In this document: positions 1-8,552 of the stretch, in pieces | Layout of the letters: every line of letters starts with the position of its first letter | Numbering within the stretch: the first letter of the stretch is position 1 | DNA from: Bacillota bacterium | GTDB lineage: Bacteria; Bacillota_I; Bacilli_A; Acholeplasmatales; Acholeplasmataceae | Direction of reading: 5' to 3' | Assembly: GCA_018818645.1 (NCBI GenBank) | Contig: JAHIRQ010000123.1 | Coordinates: 1 to 36,507, forward strand | DNA: 36,507 nt | Program-made: the position numbers and the translations under genes | The notes under the pieces: model-generated | What the model saw: the letters and a program-made list of their open reading frames with translations, nothing else | What the model was told of the DNA's origin: nothing | Database searches by the model: none

Positions 1-3000
1 CACTTCTAGATATAACTCTTGATTGGTTATTTGAATACGTAGCACTCGCCCAACCAATCTTCGTATACTCACGACCTTCATAGCTAACTTCGGTTCTATT
101 TAATGTTTTTTGATAAGTTGTTCTAGTCCATTGATCGGTTCCACTATTGTATGCATAAGCATATTTTTGTGAGGTAATCGTGATATTTCTTTGTCTTCTA
201 GTTAAAGCAGGATTATTGTTATTACGATAAAAATATGTGTAACCAGTAAAAACTGCTTGTGTTGTATCATTTTTTCTTGCACTATAATAGACTGAATTTG
301 AGAAATCGAAATAGGAGACGGAAGATGTGTAATTATAAACTTGGTCAAGACGACCAATAAGGTCAACATTTGGGTCCATGTTTACAATAAAGTTAAATGT
401 CGAATTTGAATTATTATTTCCGTACATGATTTGGTTTTGAGCGCGTTGCAGACGACCAAAAATCCCACCGAAACCACGTTTATTTTCAGGGAAAAGTCTA
501 AGATCACTTCGTGTTATTGGAAATATAAAAGTACTGTCAACTGCATAAAAACCATCTCTAATTGTCTCATAATCCCAAATGTCGACTTGATTGAAATTAT
601 AGTATCCATCGCCTGCTGAACCTCGATCAAAAGCTCTGACACGACCATAATTAATCGCAGTATCAATCTTCACATATTCAGTAGTCAAAACAAAGGTTGC
701 ACCAGCAATACCACCAGCTACATCTGTTGAACTGATTTCACCATGATTTAACATACGTCTCATAATGGATAGTCCATACCCAATGACTCCACCAGCTGAT
801 GCATTGATACCTGGACGTTCGCCTGTTGATTCTCTTGTGCGTACTACTGTAGTTGAATACCAATCCACGGGTAATGTAGAGTCATATCTAATATTTGAGA
901 CTGATGCATTGACATTATCACTTGAGTACTCAGATATTGTAATGGTTATAGCAGAAATATTTCCATAATTAATCGAATTGGTAAGAATTGAATCTCGAAT
1001 GTTATTATTACTCGATGTATAGAAGAGTTCGATATTGCCAGTTTCAAGTTCAATAAAAGTTGCAGATGCTAAAATCCCTCCAGCTCTTGTGAAGTTTTTA
1101 GATTTTGCGATAATCATTCCTTTATTTGCGGTATCATATATTCTTGATCTACTGCTTAAAACAGCTCCTGCTATTCCTCCTAAGACGATACCATATCGAT
1201 ATTTAAGCGAGCGTCCACCTGTAGTAGCTAAAGTTGAAAAAGTTACATTGGATGTGTCTACATTACTTAAATTCTCAAATCTTAAATCTCCAAGGTTTGC
1301 AGTATCTTGAATATCACCATCATTAAATGTAGCAATTCCACCACCAAATACATTTGCATGACCAACAATTCCATAAATAGAAGACGTATATGTAGACGTA
1401 ATAATTGCACTATTGATTGAATTGATAATACCAATGGTTGCTTTAGGCATTGCTAAATTACCATTTGGATCCATATTTCCAGACCAGTTGTAATTGACAA
1501 ATCCACCAACATAGATATTATTTCGTTCTGAACGATTGATTGTATTCGATGTAATTCCTGCTACAGTAATCTCACCATTCACTAAACTATTTTTAATATA
1601 TCTACCATTGGTTAAGTTTTTTGTTATACCTGATACAAATAGCTCTTTATTGAATCCAGCAGTTTGCATCAAAACATTTGATACTCGAATCACTCCATCG
1701 TAAGATACATTTAAATAATCTATATTTTCAGACATTGAAATACCTGCAATATTTTGAGTTGCAGACATGGTTTGATTTTGATAGATTATATCTCCTTTGT
1801 TTTCTACGAAACGTAACATTGAAGATGCATTTGCTGTTGAATGATAAACTCCTGAATAATCATAAGAGCCGTAAATTTCGATATCTGCATTGTTTCTAGA
1901 TTGCGACAAAATCACTCCAGATCCAACGTTGTAGACGAGTGTTGTATAATTTAAATTATTAAAGTTTCCAGTAACTGCACCAGTCCCTTGATTGACTGTA
2001 TAATAACGAAGCGTTCCTGTACTTTCATTGAATAAATGAATAAATTCTGTTTCTACGCTATGGTTTGATACTAAAATACTAGAAGCGTTGACAATATTGG
2101 TTCCTCGAGTTAAGACATCGATAATCCCTTTATTGATAAATTGACCAAATGTTAGATTCATCTGGTAAGCTATTCCACTACTCATGCCGATGACTCCACC
2201 TACATAAAGTGTTTCAACACCTGCAGATTTGAGTTCACCAGTATATAATGTACCTTCATTAGTCAGTAAACCTAGGACATGATTTGAAAGCTCAGTATTT
2301 GTAACTTTACCTATTACACCGCCCATATATAAAGTAGGTGCACTTGATACTGTCATTGATGTTGAAGTTGTTCCTAAAGCTAAAATGTCAACCTTATTAT
2401 AAATATCAGTTAAGATGAGTTGGTTTTCTCCTGTACTACCGACTACTCCTCCGAAATGATAGCTTGGATTGATCAAAATATCAGTTCGATAAACATGGTC
2501 AGTATTTGGAATAATTTCGCCTTCCACATAAATTCCTGATATCATTCCACTTGCTCTACCAACTAAACCACCGACATGCATTACACCTAGAGTATCATGT
2601 CCAAGATCAATTTCAACATCTGCTAAGACATTTCTAATGATTCCAGAAGTGAAATCTCCAGCTAGGATACCTGCATAAGTAGAAACACCTGCAAAATTAT
2701 TAGTTTCTGTTAAGGTTAGTTTTGAACTATAAAAGATTAGGTTATAAACTTGCCCAGCTAGGATACCAAACATACCTGCATAATAGTTTTGTTGAACCAT
2801 ACCATTGACGATGTCTAAGCCATAAATATAGACTTCATTATCGATACCACTAAATACACCTGTAAATTCGACTGTAGGTGTCGTATAAGAGTTTGGTGCA
2901 ACATTACTCATATCGATGTTATCTGTGACGACATAATTCATTTCACGATAAGGAGCTAGGTTTGATTCTCTTGTATAATTTAACATCTTAGAAAAGGCAA

Positions 3001-4267
3001 CTAAATCCAGTGCATTTTGAATCACATAATAAGTAGATAATGTTACCTTATCGGTTGGATTATCAGATAGGATAATATCTAGTGGAGTACTTACAAGATC
3101 TAGGCCTAGTGTTGTAGGATATTTAGCATAAGGGTTATTTTCAACAGGGTAAAAATACCATCCGCTTCCTAGGACAGCATTTGAATTTCTAAGTTGAGTG
3201 GTTGTCATGGAGGTTGCATATGAGTTTGGAGTCGTAATACTATATGAACTACCACTGATTGAAACTGTCTCTTGATAAAGAGTATCATCAAATGCTAAAT
3301 GATCATAAACTCCTGAAGTGTGATTGGTATATAATACAGGTTGTACTGTAAATCTTGAACCATAGGATGCATTCATAACAACTCTAGAAGCATAGTATGC
3401 ATCGGTAAATGTACCGTAGTTATCAAAGAGAATTCCAGCTGCTTGTCCAGCAGATGCAACCATACGAATACCGGATACTAAAGCCGTCGCGCGGTAATCA
3501 ATAACATAGATATGATTGACATTTCCTGACTCTCTATTTAGCCCAACGATGTTAGCTGCTTTATATAATGTTGAGCTTTCAAAGTTGAATTCATAGGTTG
3601 GATTGATTAAACCAAAGTTTTGAATAGTTCCTTCATTATATGCAAACATCGCATAATATTCAACATAAGATATTTCAGTTTCAAACTCAGTTCCTTCATA
3701 TAGAGATTCTGTTAGTAGACTGAATCCAGAAAAATATAGGTTTGTAATTTCAAATCCATTTCCATCAAATGTTCCTGTAAATGCTTGTGAATAATGGGTG
3801 GATTCAATAAAGAAATCATAGCCAATTGGATTAAACTGTTTGGATTTCATGACTGAATAATCGATATCTCTACCAAGCACATAATGAAGACTTAAAAGCT
3901 TACTAATCGCTGATTGAGTGAGCTTGGTTTCATATATACTATATTTAAGTTTATAAGATACATCTATTGAAAAACGGTAAAGTTCTTCTGCTGAATCAAA
4001 GCGAATGATTTTATCCCAAGTTCCTAGGTTTATGGCATCAATTTGAGGGGATGTTGTAGCAATCGTATTTCTAAATTGAGTGTAGGTGATATAAATATCA
4101 TCAGGAAGTGTTAAGTTTGGTAATTCTTGATAGCTATGATCTGTAAAAATTCCGTATTGATCTTGTGCAGTGGATGGAAAGCTCAGTTTGAGTAATTCAC
4201 TACCAAGCAATATGGAAAACATGGATAGAAAAATAAATATTACAATTTTCTTTGTTAGTTTTCTCAT
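1..4267 (-). CDS. Giant secreted GLUG-repeat surface protein (cluster A), 3' end cut by window edge
   Basis: The frame is open from an ATG at 4267 to position 1, about 1422 codons with no stop seen, so the C-terminus lies outside the window. The start overlaps the TGA of the upstream gene (ATGA) and has a GGGGAGG ribosome site in the end of that gene. It begins MRKLTKK followed by a hydrophobic segment, i.e. a signal peptide. Residues about 125-175 carry FTGTFDGNGFEITNLYF, the usual opening of a GLUG beta-solenoid. After that, GG(I/V/L)xG motifs (YMGGVIGK, HVGGLVGR, YVGGVIGM) alternate with NxGxI motifs. It is the paralogue of the 2329-aa protein at 14135-21124, which shares YVLGxDIDY and FDGxGFEITNLYF. 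Likely a cell-surface adhesin or fibre-associated protein; the ligand is unknown. It is the last visible gene of the riboswitch-controlled distal transcript. Confidence 0.88.
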   Translation of the reverse strand, partial: MRKLTKKIVIFIFLSMFSILLGSELLKLSFPSTAQDQYGIFTDHSYQELPNLTLPDDIYITYTQFRNTIATTSPQIDAINLGTWDKIIRFDSAEELYRFSIDVSYKLKYSIYETKLTQSAISKLLSLHYVLGRDIDYSVMKSKQFNPIGYDFFIESTHYSQAFTGTFDGNGFEITNLYFSGFSLLTESLYEGTEFETEISYVEYYAMFAYNEGTIQNFGLINPTYEFNFESSTLYKAANIVGLNRESGNVNHIYVIDYRATALVSGIRMVASAGQAAGILFDNYGTFTDAYYASRVVMNASYGSRFTVQPVLYTNHTSGVYDHLAFDDTLYQETVSISGSSYSITTPNSYATSMTTTQLRNSNAVLGSGWYFYPVENNPYAKYPTTLGLDLVSTPLDIILSDNPTDKVTLSTYYVIQNALDLVAFSKMLNYTRESNLAPYREMNYVVTDNIDMSNVAPNSYTTPTVEFTGVFSGIDNEVYIYGLDIVNGMVQQNYYAGMFGILAGQVYNLIFYSSKLTLTETNNFAGVSTYAGILAGDFTSGIIRNVLADVEIDLGHDTLGVMHVGGLVGRASGMISGIYVEGEIIPNTDHVYRTDILINPSYHFGGVVGSTGENQLILTDIYNKVDILALGTTSTSMTVSSAPTLYMGGVIGKVTNTELSNHVLGLLTNEGTLYTGELKSAGVETLYVGGVIGMSSGIAYQMNLTFGQFINKGIIDVLTRGTNIVNASSILVSNHSVETEFIHLFNESTGTLRYYTVNQGTGAVTGNFNNLNYTTLVYNVGSGVILSQSRNNADIEIYGSYDYSGVYHSTANASSMLRFVENKGDIIYQNQTMSATQNIAGISMSENIDYLNVSYDGVIRVSNVLMQTAGFNKELFVSGITKNLTNGRYIKNSLVNGEITVAGITSNTINRSERNNIYVGGFVNYNWSGNMDPNGNLAMPKATIGIINSINSAIITSTYTSSIYGIVGHANVFGGGIATFNDGDIQDTANLGDLRFENLSNVDTSNVTFSTLATTGGRSLKYRYGIVLGGIAGAVLSSRSRIYDTANKGMIIAKSKNFTRAGGILASATFIELETGNIELFYTSSNNNIRDSILTNSINYGNISAITITISEYSSDNVNASVSNIRYDSTLPVDWYSTTVVRTRESTGERPGINASAGGVIGYGLSIMRRMLNHGEISSTDVAGGIAGATFVLTTEYVKIDTAINYGRVRAFDRGSAGDGYYNFNQVDIWDYETIRDGFYAVDSTFIFPITRSDLRLFPENKRGFGGIFGRLQRAQNQIMYGNNNSNSTFNFIVNMDPNVDLIGRLDQVYNYTSSVSYFDFSNSVYYSARKNDTTQAVFTGYTYFYRNNNNPALTRRQRNITITSQKYAYAYNSGTDQWTRTTYQKTLNRTEVSYEGREYTKIGWASATYSNNQSRVISRS

Positions 4268-5040
4268 GACCAAGTACCTCCCCATGGTGGAGTAGGTAAT
4301 TGCCAATTATATAAAGGTGCATTGTTTCCTGCTTGAATTGCTTCTACTAGAATTGCGAGCTGCAAAGTATAACCAAATGACTTGGTTTTAAACTCTAATC
4401 CATCATATTCCTCAATAAAGGATAAAGTTAACTGAGAAGAATCCATGTCACGTTCAATCAACATTGGATAATAATAGAATCCATCATTTAGTTTATTATC
4501 ATACCAATGGTCGATACGCTCAACAACATCACTAGATGTAATACCACCAAGTGCAACTTCGGCATCATATAAATCTTGATAGGACACATCATTAACTAAC
4601 CATTCTCTTGAAAATGCATAATTTATGGGTTGGTCTACAATTGAAACTTCCCCTTTATTACCTTCGAAATCAATGGTTGCTAAAGTGAGTGCATCAATGA
4701 TTGATACTCTTAAATAAGTGTCTACTGTGCTGTTAACATGGATATCAATTCTTAAGTTCTCGATATAATCATCTGCTTCAAAATCTGTAACATTGATTTG
4801 AAATACTCCTGATTTTACCATGGTAGAAATACCAGTATCAATACTAAAGTCTTCAGGTTCTAGCATGATACCATCTAGATATACCGTGTAAGAAATATCT
4901 ACCTTTGCTGCTGTAGCAATAAAAGAGTCTGTTCTATTCACTAAAACAAACCATGCGTAGGTTAAAGAGCTTAAAACAGTCAGCAACAAAAAAGCTGTAC
5001 TAATTACTAAGTATCTATACTTTTTTGTCAACTGTAGCAT
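4264..5040 (-). CDS. Small exported SipW-signal protein (cluster A minor subunit)
   Basis: 258 aa. The N-terminus has a basic patch and one hydrophobic segment (about residues 9-32) ending LTYAWFVLVN, the AWF box typical of SipW-dependent signal peptides. The rest has no membrane segment and reads as a beta-rich extracellular domain. The C-terminus has an IQAGN...YNW pattern matching the end of the 21137-21805 product (IQANRYVELWG), so I pair these two as paralogues. An AAGGAG site lies 6 nt before the ATG. Its stop codon overlaps the start of the GLUG gene, suggesting translational coupling. Likely a minor or adaptor subunit linking fibre and GLUG protein, by position only. Confidence 0.82.
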   Translation of the reverse strand: MLQLTKKYRYLVISTAFLLLTVLSSLTYAWFVLVNRTDSFIATAAKVDISYTVYLDGIMLEPEDFSIDTGISTMVKSGVFQINVTDFEADDYIENLRIDIHVNSTVDTYLRVSIIDALTLATIDFEGNKGEVSIVDQPINYAFSREWLVNDVSYQDLYDAEVALGGITSSDVVERIDHWYDNKLNDGFYYYPMLIERDMDSSQLTLSFIEEYDGLEFKTKSFGYTLQLAILVEAIQAGNNAPLYNWQLPTPPWGGTWS

Positions 5041-5060
5041 GTTTTTCTCCTTTTTTTTAA

Positions 5061-5783
5061 TTATTCATTAATAAGTGTGTAGAGACCATCAATTAAAAGC
5101 TCTCCATTTTGAAATCCTACTCCATCATCTGGAGTATAAGGATCTAATCCGATTGAAAACTCAATGACTACAATATGTTGTGAAGCTAAGCTAGCTTCTA
5201 ATACTGTAATATTGTTTTCAATCATTAAGTCTTCACCTTCAAGATAGTGATCAAACAAATTACTGATTCTACTTTGTTCTAGATTATAACCAAGATATTC
5301 AATAGTTACATCACTAATTTGCGCAATCATGATGTCTTGATCTAGATATGGGTTTTCTGCAATATATTCTGCATTGGATTCATACCATGTCAAGTTGATG
5401 ATTCCATTTTCTAGGAAAAAGAAATCTGTCAAATCATAATCAATTGATGTTTCCATAGCTCTAATGTTATACATGATGATATCAAGTGCCATATCATTAT
5501 CACCAATTGGATTTGAATTTTTAACAACGACTTTGATGTTTATAAAGTCACCAGGTAACATACTCGAAAGATATGCATTGATTTCAGCAGGTTCATCAAA
5601 GTTAGTATAGCCACCACCATTGATTCCATATTGAATATCTAGGTCTAATTCTCTACGAATGACATCACCTTGAATCGGTTGAATGTTACTTTCATTGGAT
5701 AAAGCAAACCAAGCATAAACAACTGCTGTAAACAGAATGATTGATGTGATTAACATGATGACTGATTTTAGCATTTGCTTCAT
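5061..5783 (-). CDS. Small exported SipW-signal protein, first gene after the third c-di-GMP riboswitch
   Basis: 240 aa from the ATG at 5783, which follows AAGGAG by 8 nt. A longer in-frame reading up to 5825 runs into the riboswitch terminator and is not credible. The N-terminal hydrophobic segment ends VVYAWFALSNESN, a SipW-type signal. The mature part is acidic and has no further membrane segment. The C-terminal pattern FSIGLDP...NGELLIDGLYTLIN resembles the end of the 22476-23240 product (FYFDP...NIFMNQVFTVEDIFMYISN), so they are probably paralogues. It heads a transcript with its own promoter and GEMM riboswitch, so its level should follow c-di-GMP. Confidence 0.83.
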   Translation of the reverse strand: MKQMLKSVIMLITSIILFTAVVYAWFALSNESNIQPIQGDVIRRELDLDIQYGINGGGYTNFDEPAEINAYLSSMLPGDFINIKVVVKNSNPIGDNDMALDIIMYNIRAMETSIDYDLTDFFFLENGIINLTWYESNAEYIAENPYLDQDIMIAQISDVTIEYLGYNLEQSRISNLFDHYLEGEDLMIENNITVLEASLASQHIVVIEFSIGLDPYTPDDGVGFQNGELLIDGLYTLINE

Positions 5784-5814
5784 GGTTTGGTCTCCTTTTC
5801 TTTGTTTTTTAAAC

Positions 5815-5851
5815 AAAAAAACCAACTGAACTCTTTTCAGAGTGCAACTGG
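5815..5851 (-). terminator. Intrinsic terminator, expression platform of riboswitch 3
   Basis: Arms 5839-5851 and 5822-5834 form a 13-position stem with one mismatch and two G-U pairs, loop GAAA, followed by seven T on the minus strand (5821-5815). The 5' arm starts at the conserved C of GUAGC in the aptamer. Because no separate terminator follows the upstream sipW-like gene, this hairpin may also stop or gate readthrough from the proximal cluster A transcript. Confidence 0.88.
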
Positions 5852-5910
5852 CTACCTTAAGAAGGCCCTATAGCTTTGCGTCACTAGGTTACCCTAGTTT
5901 TGCCCAAATT
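5815..5910 (-). promoter_or_regulatory. c-di-GMP-I (GEMM) riboswitch no. 3, before the distal cluster A genes
   Basis: On the minus strand the leader shows the GEMM core in order. GGGCAAAAC (from 5905) is followed by a CUAGG/CCUAG stem with a GNRA-type loop, then GACGCAAAGCUA, GGGCCU and AAGGUAGCC (ending about 5850). A guanine sits where I place Vc2 G20, which fits c-di-GMP rather than the cGAMP-binding variant. The aptamer's 3' end (GUAGCC) overlaps the 5' arm of a terminator at 5815-5851, so ligand-bound aptamer and terminator should exclude each other. I infer an ON switch. Sequence recognition is strong; direction of control is inferred. Confidence 0.93.
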
Positions 5911-5946
5911 TAAATATATATTATTATAATATATAACTACGATTTA

Positions 5947-5975
5947 ATTATACTGCTTTTTTTATTTCTTGTCAA
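5947..5975 (-). promoter_or_regulatory. Consensus housekeeping-sigma promoter for the distal cluster A transcript
   Basis: TTGACA (5975-5970) and TATAAT (5952-5947) are both perfect and separated by exactly 17 nt. The -35 box lies inside the last codons of the 5962-6648 gene. Transcription would begin near 5940, about 30 nt before the GEMM aptamer. Confidence 0.88.
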
Positions 5976-6648
5976 TGAAATCGTCTGGATTTGACTTCAT
6001 TTTTTCTTGTTCTTCTCTTAAAATCTCTTGATAGAGTTTTTCCTTCTCTAAAGCCTTTAAGTCCTCTAGATTCTTATCAAATTCAAGCTTCAATTTCTCT
6101 TCTTTATCATGCTTGACTGTCTTAATAATATGAAGAGTTTCTGTGATCACCATAACTACCAATACAAGACTCAAAATTAAGAAAATAACGTTTCTAGAAT
6201 TTGCTGCTAAACTTGCGATTGGCTTTAAAAAAGTAATCTTTCCACTCATGGTTCCTTGATAGTTTTCTTCTGTGACTGGGTTTGTATCAACCGATAAATT
6301 ATTATCACCTTGTGTCTCAAAACCACCATCTAGATGAGGTCCTACAACTCTATGAATAACTAAGATATCTATTCCTTGATATTCGCTTTGGAAAACAATG
6401 ACATCACCAATTTCGATATCTTCAAAACTAGATTTTTTAATAATTGCGATATCATATACATCCAGTGAATCTGGAGCATCACCTATCATAGACTCAGATG
6501 GTACAATCGAGAATGAATAACCAAAAATATAGAGTGGTTCGTTGTTCCTCATTGCAGCAGTTCCAATAAACATAATGCCAATAGAGAATAAGAAGATTAA
6601 AATTGCTAATGTTGTAACGGTTATTGATATGATTTTCTTCAAATTCAT
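5962..6648 (-). CDS. sipW: SipW-type (ER-type, S26B) signal peptidase, second copy in cluster A
   Basis: 228 aa. It removes signal peptides of SipW-dependent proteins at the outer membrane face. Membrane segment about residues 8-30; catalytic Ser53 in SESM; His99 in VIHRV, where bacterial-type peptidases have Lys, so it is the Ser/His ER-type; GDNN at 114-117; second membrane segment about 153-177; then a lysine/glutamate-rich cytosolic tail to 228. It follows the coiled-coil gene by 17 nt. It is more divergent from the other two SipW-like proteins here than they are from each other, so it may serve different substrates, perhaps the distal subunits. The start has a GGAAG ribosome site close to the ATG. 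Confidence 0.88.
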   Translation of the reverse strand: MNLKKIISITVTTLAILIFLFSIGIMFIGTAAMRNNEPLYIFGYSFSIVPSESMIGDAPDSLDVYDIAIIKKSSFEDIEIGDVIVFQSEYQGIDILVIHRVVGPHLDGGFETQGDNNLSVDTNPVTEENYQGTMSGKITFLKPIASLAANSRNVIFLILSLVLVVMVITETLHIIKTVKHDKEEKLKLEFDKNLEDLKALEKEKLYQEILREEQEKMKSNPDDFIDKK

Positions 6649-6665
6649 CCTCTTCCAATCTGTTC

Positions 6666-8540
6666 TTATTCTTCAGGACTTGATTTTTCTTTTTTCACTT
6701 TTTTAATCTTTAATTCTGCTTGAACTCTTGCTTTTTGTTTTTCTTTTTGAATACGTTCTTTCGATGCTTTTTCAAGCTTCAATTGCTCTTCTTTATAGCG
6801 TTTCTTTTCTGCTCTAATCTTTGCTTTTGCAAGCTTTTCGTATTTTTCCTTTTCCAAACGTTGTTTTGTTTTCAACTTTCTAATTTCTGCGTTATACTGA
6901 ATAGTTGCTTTCTTCTTTTCGAGCTCGATAATCTTCTTTTCTTCAGCTTTAATACGTTTTTCTTCAGCTTTAATTCTTTCATTTATATCTCTAGCTTCAT
7001 CAGTGATGATTCGTTTTTGCTCACTTACGAATTCTAGGTAACCAGACAAGGTTTCTTGATTCTTATCGAGATTCACTCTTTCAAGTTTAATGCGTTCTTC
7101 TATCGCTTGCTTCTTCGCTTCATCAATTGCTCTCTTCTTAAGTCCCTTAGAGATTTCTTTATTGATTCTTTCTATCTCTTTTAACATTCTTTTCTCTAAA
7201 CGAATTGAGTTATTGTAGTCAACTTCTTTAGTCTCACGAATAATTCTAGCAATTCTTGCTTTATCCTTTGCTTTCAGTAGTTCTGCATCTAAGTCCTGCT
7301 TAACCATTCTAGAAAAGAATATATCATCCGCGTCATCATCATCATTTAAATCAAAATAGTCCTGGAATAAAGTGTTTGTGATTGCAATCGTATCACGAAG
7401 TGCTTTTCTTAAGGCTACATCATAACTTGAGGATTCATCTCTGAACTTTTCTAGTTTTTCATCAAATGCTTTTTTGTTTTGATCTAAGAAATACTGATTC
7501 ATTTGTGTATCTTCTAATATAAATGGATCTGGATTCTTCATAATATCTGATAAACTCTTCTTTAAGAATTTAGGAGACTTCTTTTTGTATTCAGAAACAT
7601 CTAGATACTGATAATGATCTTCTAATGCTTTTTGATTTGCATATACAGTTGTAAAGGCTGTAAGTGCACTTTGATACACATTTCTTAAATAGTATCTATC
7701 AAATGTTAAGTTCTTCTCTGTTACGTTTACATCATAGTTTAAGGTATTATATTTGTCTAAATATAACCATAGATTGTAACAGTTTTGATAGTCGATATTT
7801 TTCAATAGGATGGACGTCTTCATAATCGGTGGAATGACTGGTTTTGCGTTCTTTAATTCCTCCATAAATGGAGAAACACGAATTCCATTAACTTTTTTGA
7901 GTAAGTTCTGAATTCGATTCAGTAATTCGTGATTATAATGACCAACCTCATCGTTTTCTAGGTCTTCTATAAATTTCATATCGATATCTAGATCAACTTT
8001 TGTTTCTCTAATATCGAAGGTTGATGTCAGTTTAAATTGCTTTGTTTGAAAGGATTCAACATTGTTTTTAACAAGTTCATGTCTATTATTGACAAAATCA
8101 AACAAGCGATTGACTAATGTTTTTATAAATCTATTTTCATAGATTGCATATTCTATCTCAGCTTGTGTAGTTAAAATCTTCTTAGGAATGACTTGACCAT
8201 TTCTAATTTCTTTGATCAAATGTGTATTCGCAGCTAAATGTCTGATTGAATCACTATTCGTTTTCTTTGCTTTCTCGATCGCCACGACTTCTTGAAGATA
8301 TTTCAATCCTGACTTAGGATCTTTAGTGATTTTATCAAGACTTGGGAAATACGATTCAATCGTACCCATCCATTCCTCATGGAATGTTTTCGTTTCGGAT
8401 ACAGTCTTTTGAAATAAGGTGTTCTCACCAGATAGAAATGCAGTATAAAAGTGATTTGGAAACTCGTCTTCTTTTTCAAGTTCGTAAAATGCATCATTTA
8501 GTTGTTGATGAAATTTTACCAAGTCACTTGTTTTTTTCAT
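6666..8540 (-). CDS. Cytosolic coiled-coil protein with an McrC/DUF2357-like ENRF motif
   Basis: 624 aa with no signal or membrane segment. Residues 1 to about 430 look helical and globular, with PKKILTTQAEIEYAIYENRF at about 119-138. That 'ENRF-K' patch preceded by a short Pro-Lys stretch resembles the DUF2357/McrC-type partner proteins of McrB-like NTPases; this is my reading of a short motif only. Residues about 430-615 are an almost continuous Lys/Glu/Arg coiled coil. I see no PD-(D/E)xK nuclease signature. It follows the McrB-like AAA+ gene by 12 nt with an AGGAG site, so partnership with that NTPase is plausible. There is no counterpart in cluster B. It could also be a scaffold between the NTPase and the cytosolic tails of the peptidases. 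Confidence 0.7.
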   Translation of the reverse strand: MKKTSDLVKFHQQLNDAFYELEKEDEFPNHFYTAFLSGENTLFQKTVSETKTFHEEWMGTIESYFPSLDKITKDPKSGLKYLQEVVAIEKAKKTNSDSIRHLAANTHLIKEIRNGQVIPKKILTTQAEIEYAIYENRFIKTLVNRLFDFVNNRHELVKNNVESFQTKQFKLTSTFDIRETKVDLDIDMKFIEDLENDEVGHYNHELLNRIQNLLKKVNGIRVSPFMEELKNAKPVIPPIMKTSILLKNIDYQNCYNLWLYLDKYNTLNYDVNVTEKNLTFDRYYLRNVYQSALTAFTTVYANQKALEDHYQYLDVSEYKKKSPKFLKKSLSDIMKNPDPFILEDTQMNQYFLDQNKKAFDEKLEKFRDESSSYDVALRKALRDTIAITNTLFQDYFDLNDDDDADDIFFSRMVKQDLDAELLKAKDKARIARIIRETKEVDYNNSIRLEKRMLKEIERINKEISKGLKKRAIDEAKKQAIEERIKLERVNLDKNQETLSGYLEFVSEQKRIITDEARDINERIKAEEKRIKAEEKKIIELEKKKATIQYNAEIRKLKTKQRLEKEKYEKLAKAKIRAEKKRYKEEQLKLEKASKERIQKEKQKARVQAELKIKKVKKEKSSPEE

Positions 8541-8552
8541 ACTTTCTCCTAC

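Noticed and set aside
431-1899. Several small plus-strand ORFs at the left end
   Set aside because: They are antisense to the open GLUG frame, have no ribosome sites of note, and no recognisable product.
5784-5825. In-frame extension of the 5061-5783 gene
   Set aside because: It starts within the riboswitch terminator stem and lacks a ribosome site; AAGGAG sits before the ATG at 5783.
5815-5910. cGAMP-specific GEMM variant
   Set aside because: A guanine is present at the position I align with Vc2 G20 in all three aptamers; the cGAMP variants carry A there. The alignment is by eye.
6720-7037. Plus-strand 105-aa ORF rich in Phe, Leu and Cys
   Set aside because: It is the mirror of the Lys/Glu coiled-coil region on the minus strand; the composition explains the open frame.
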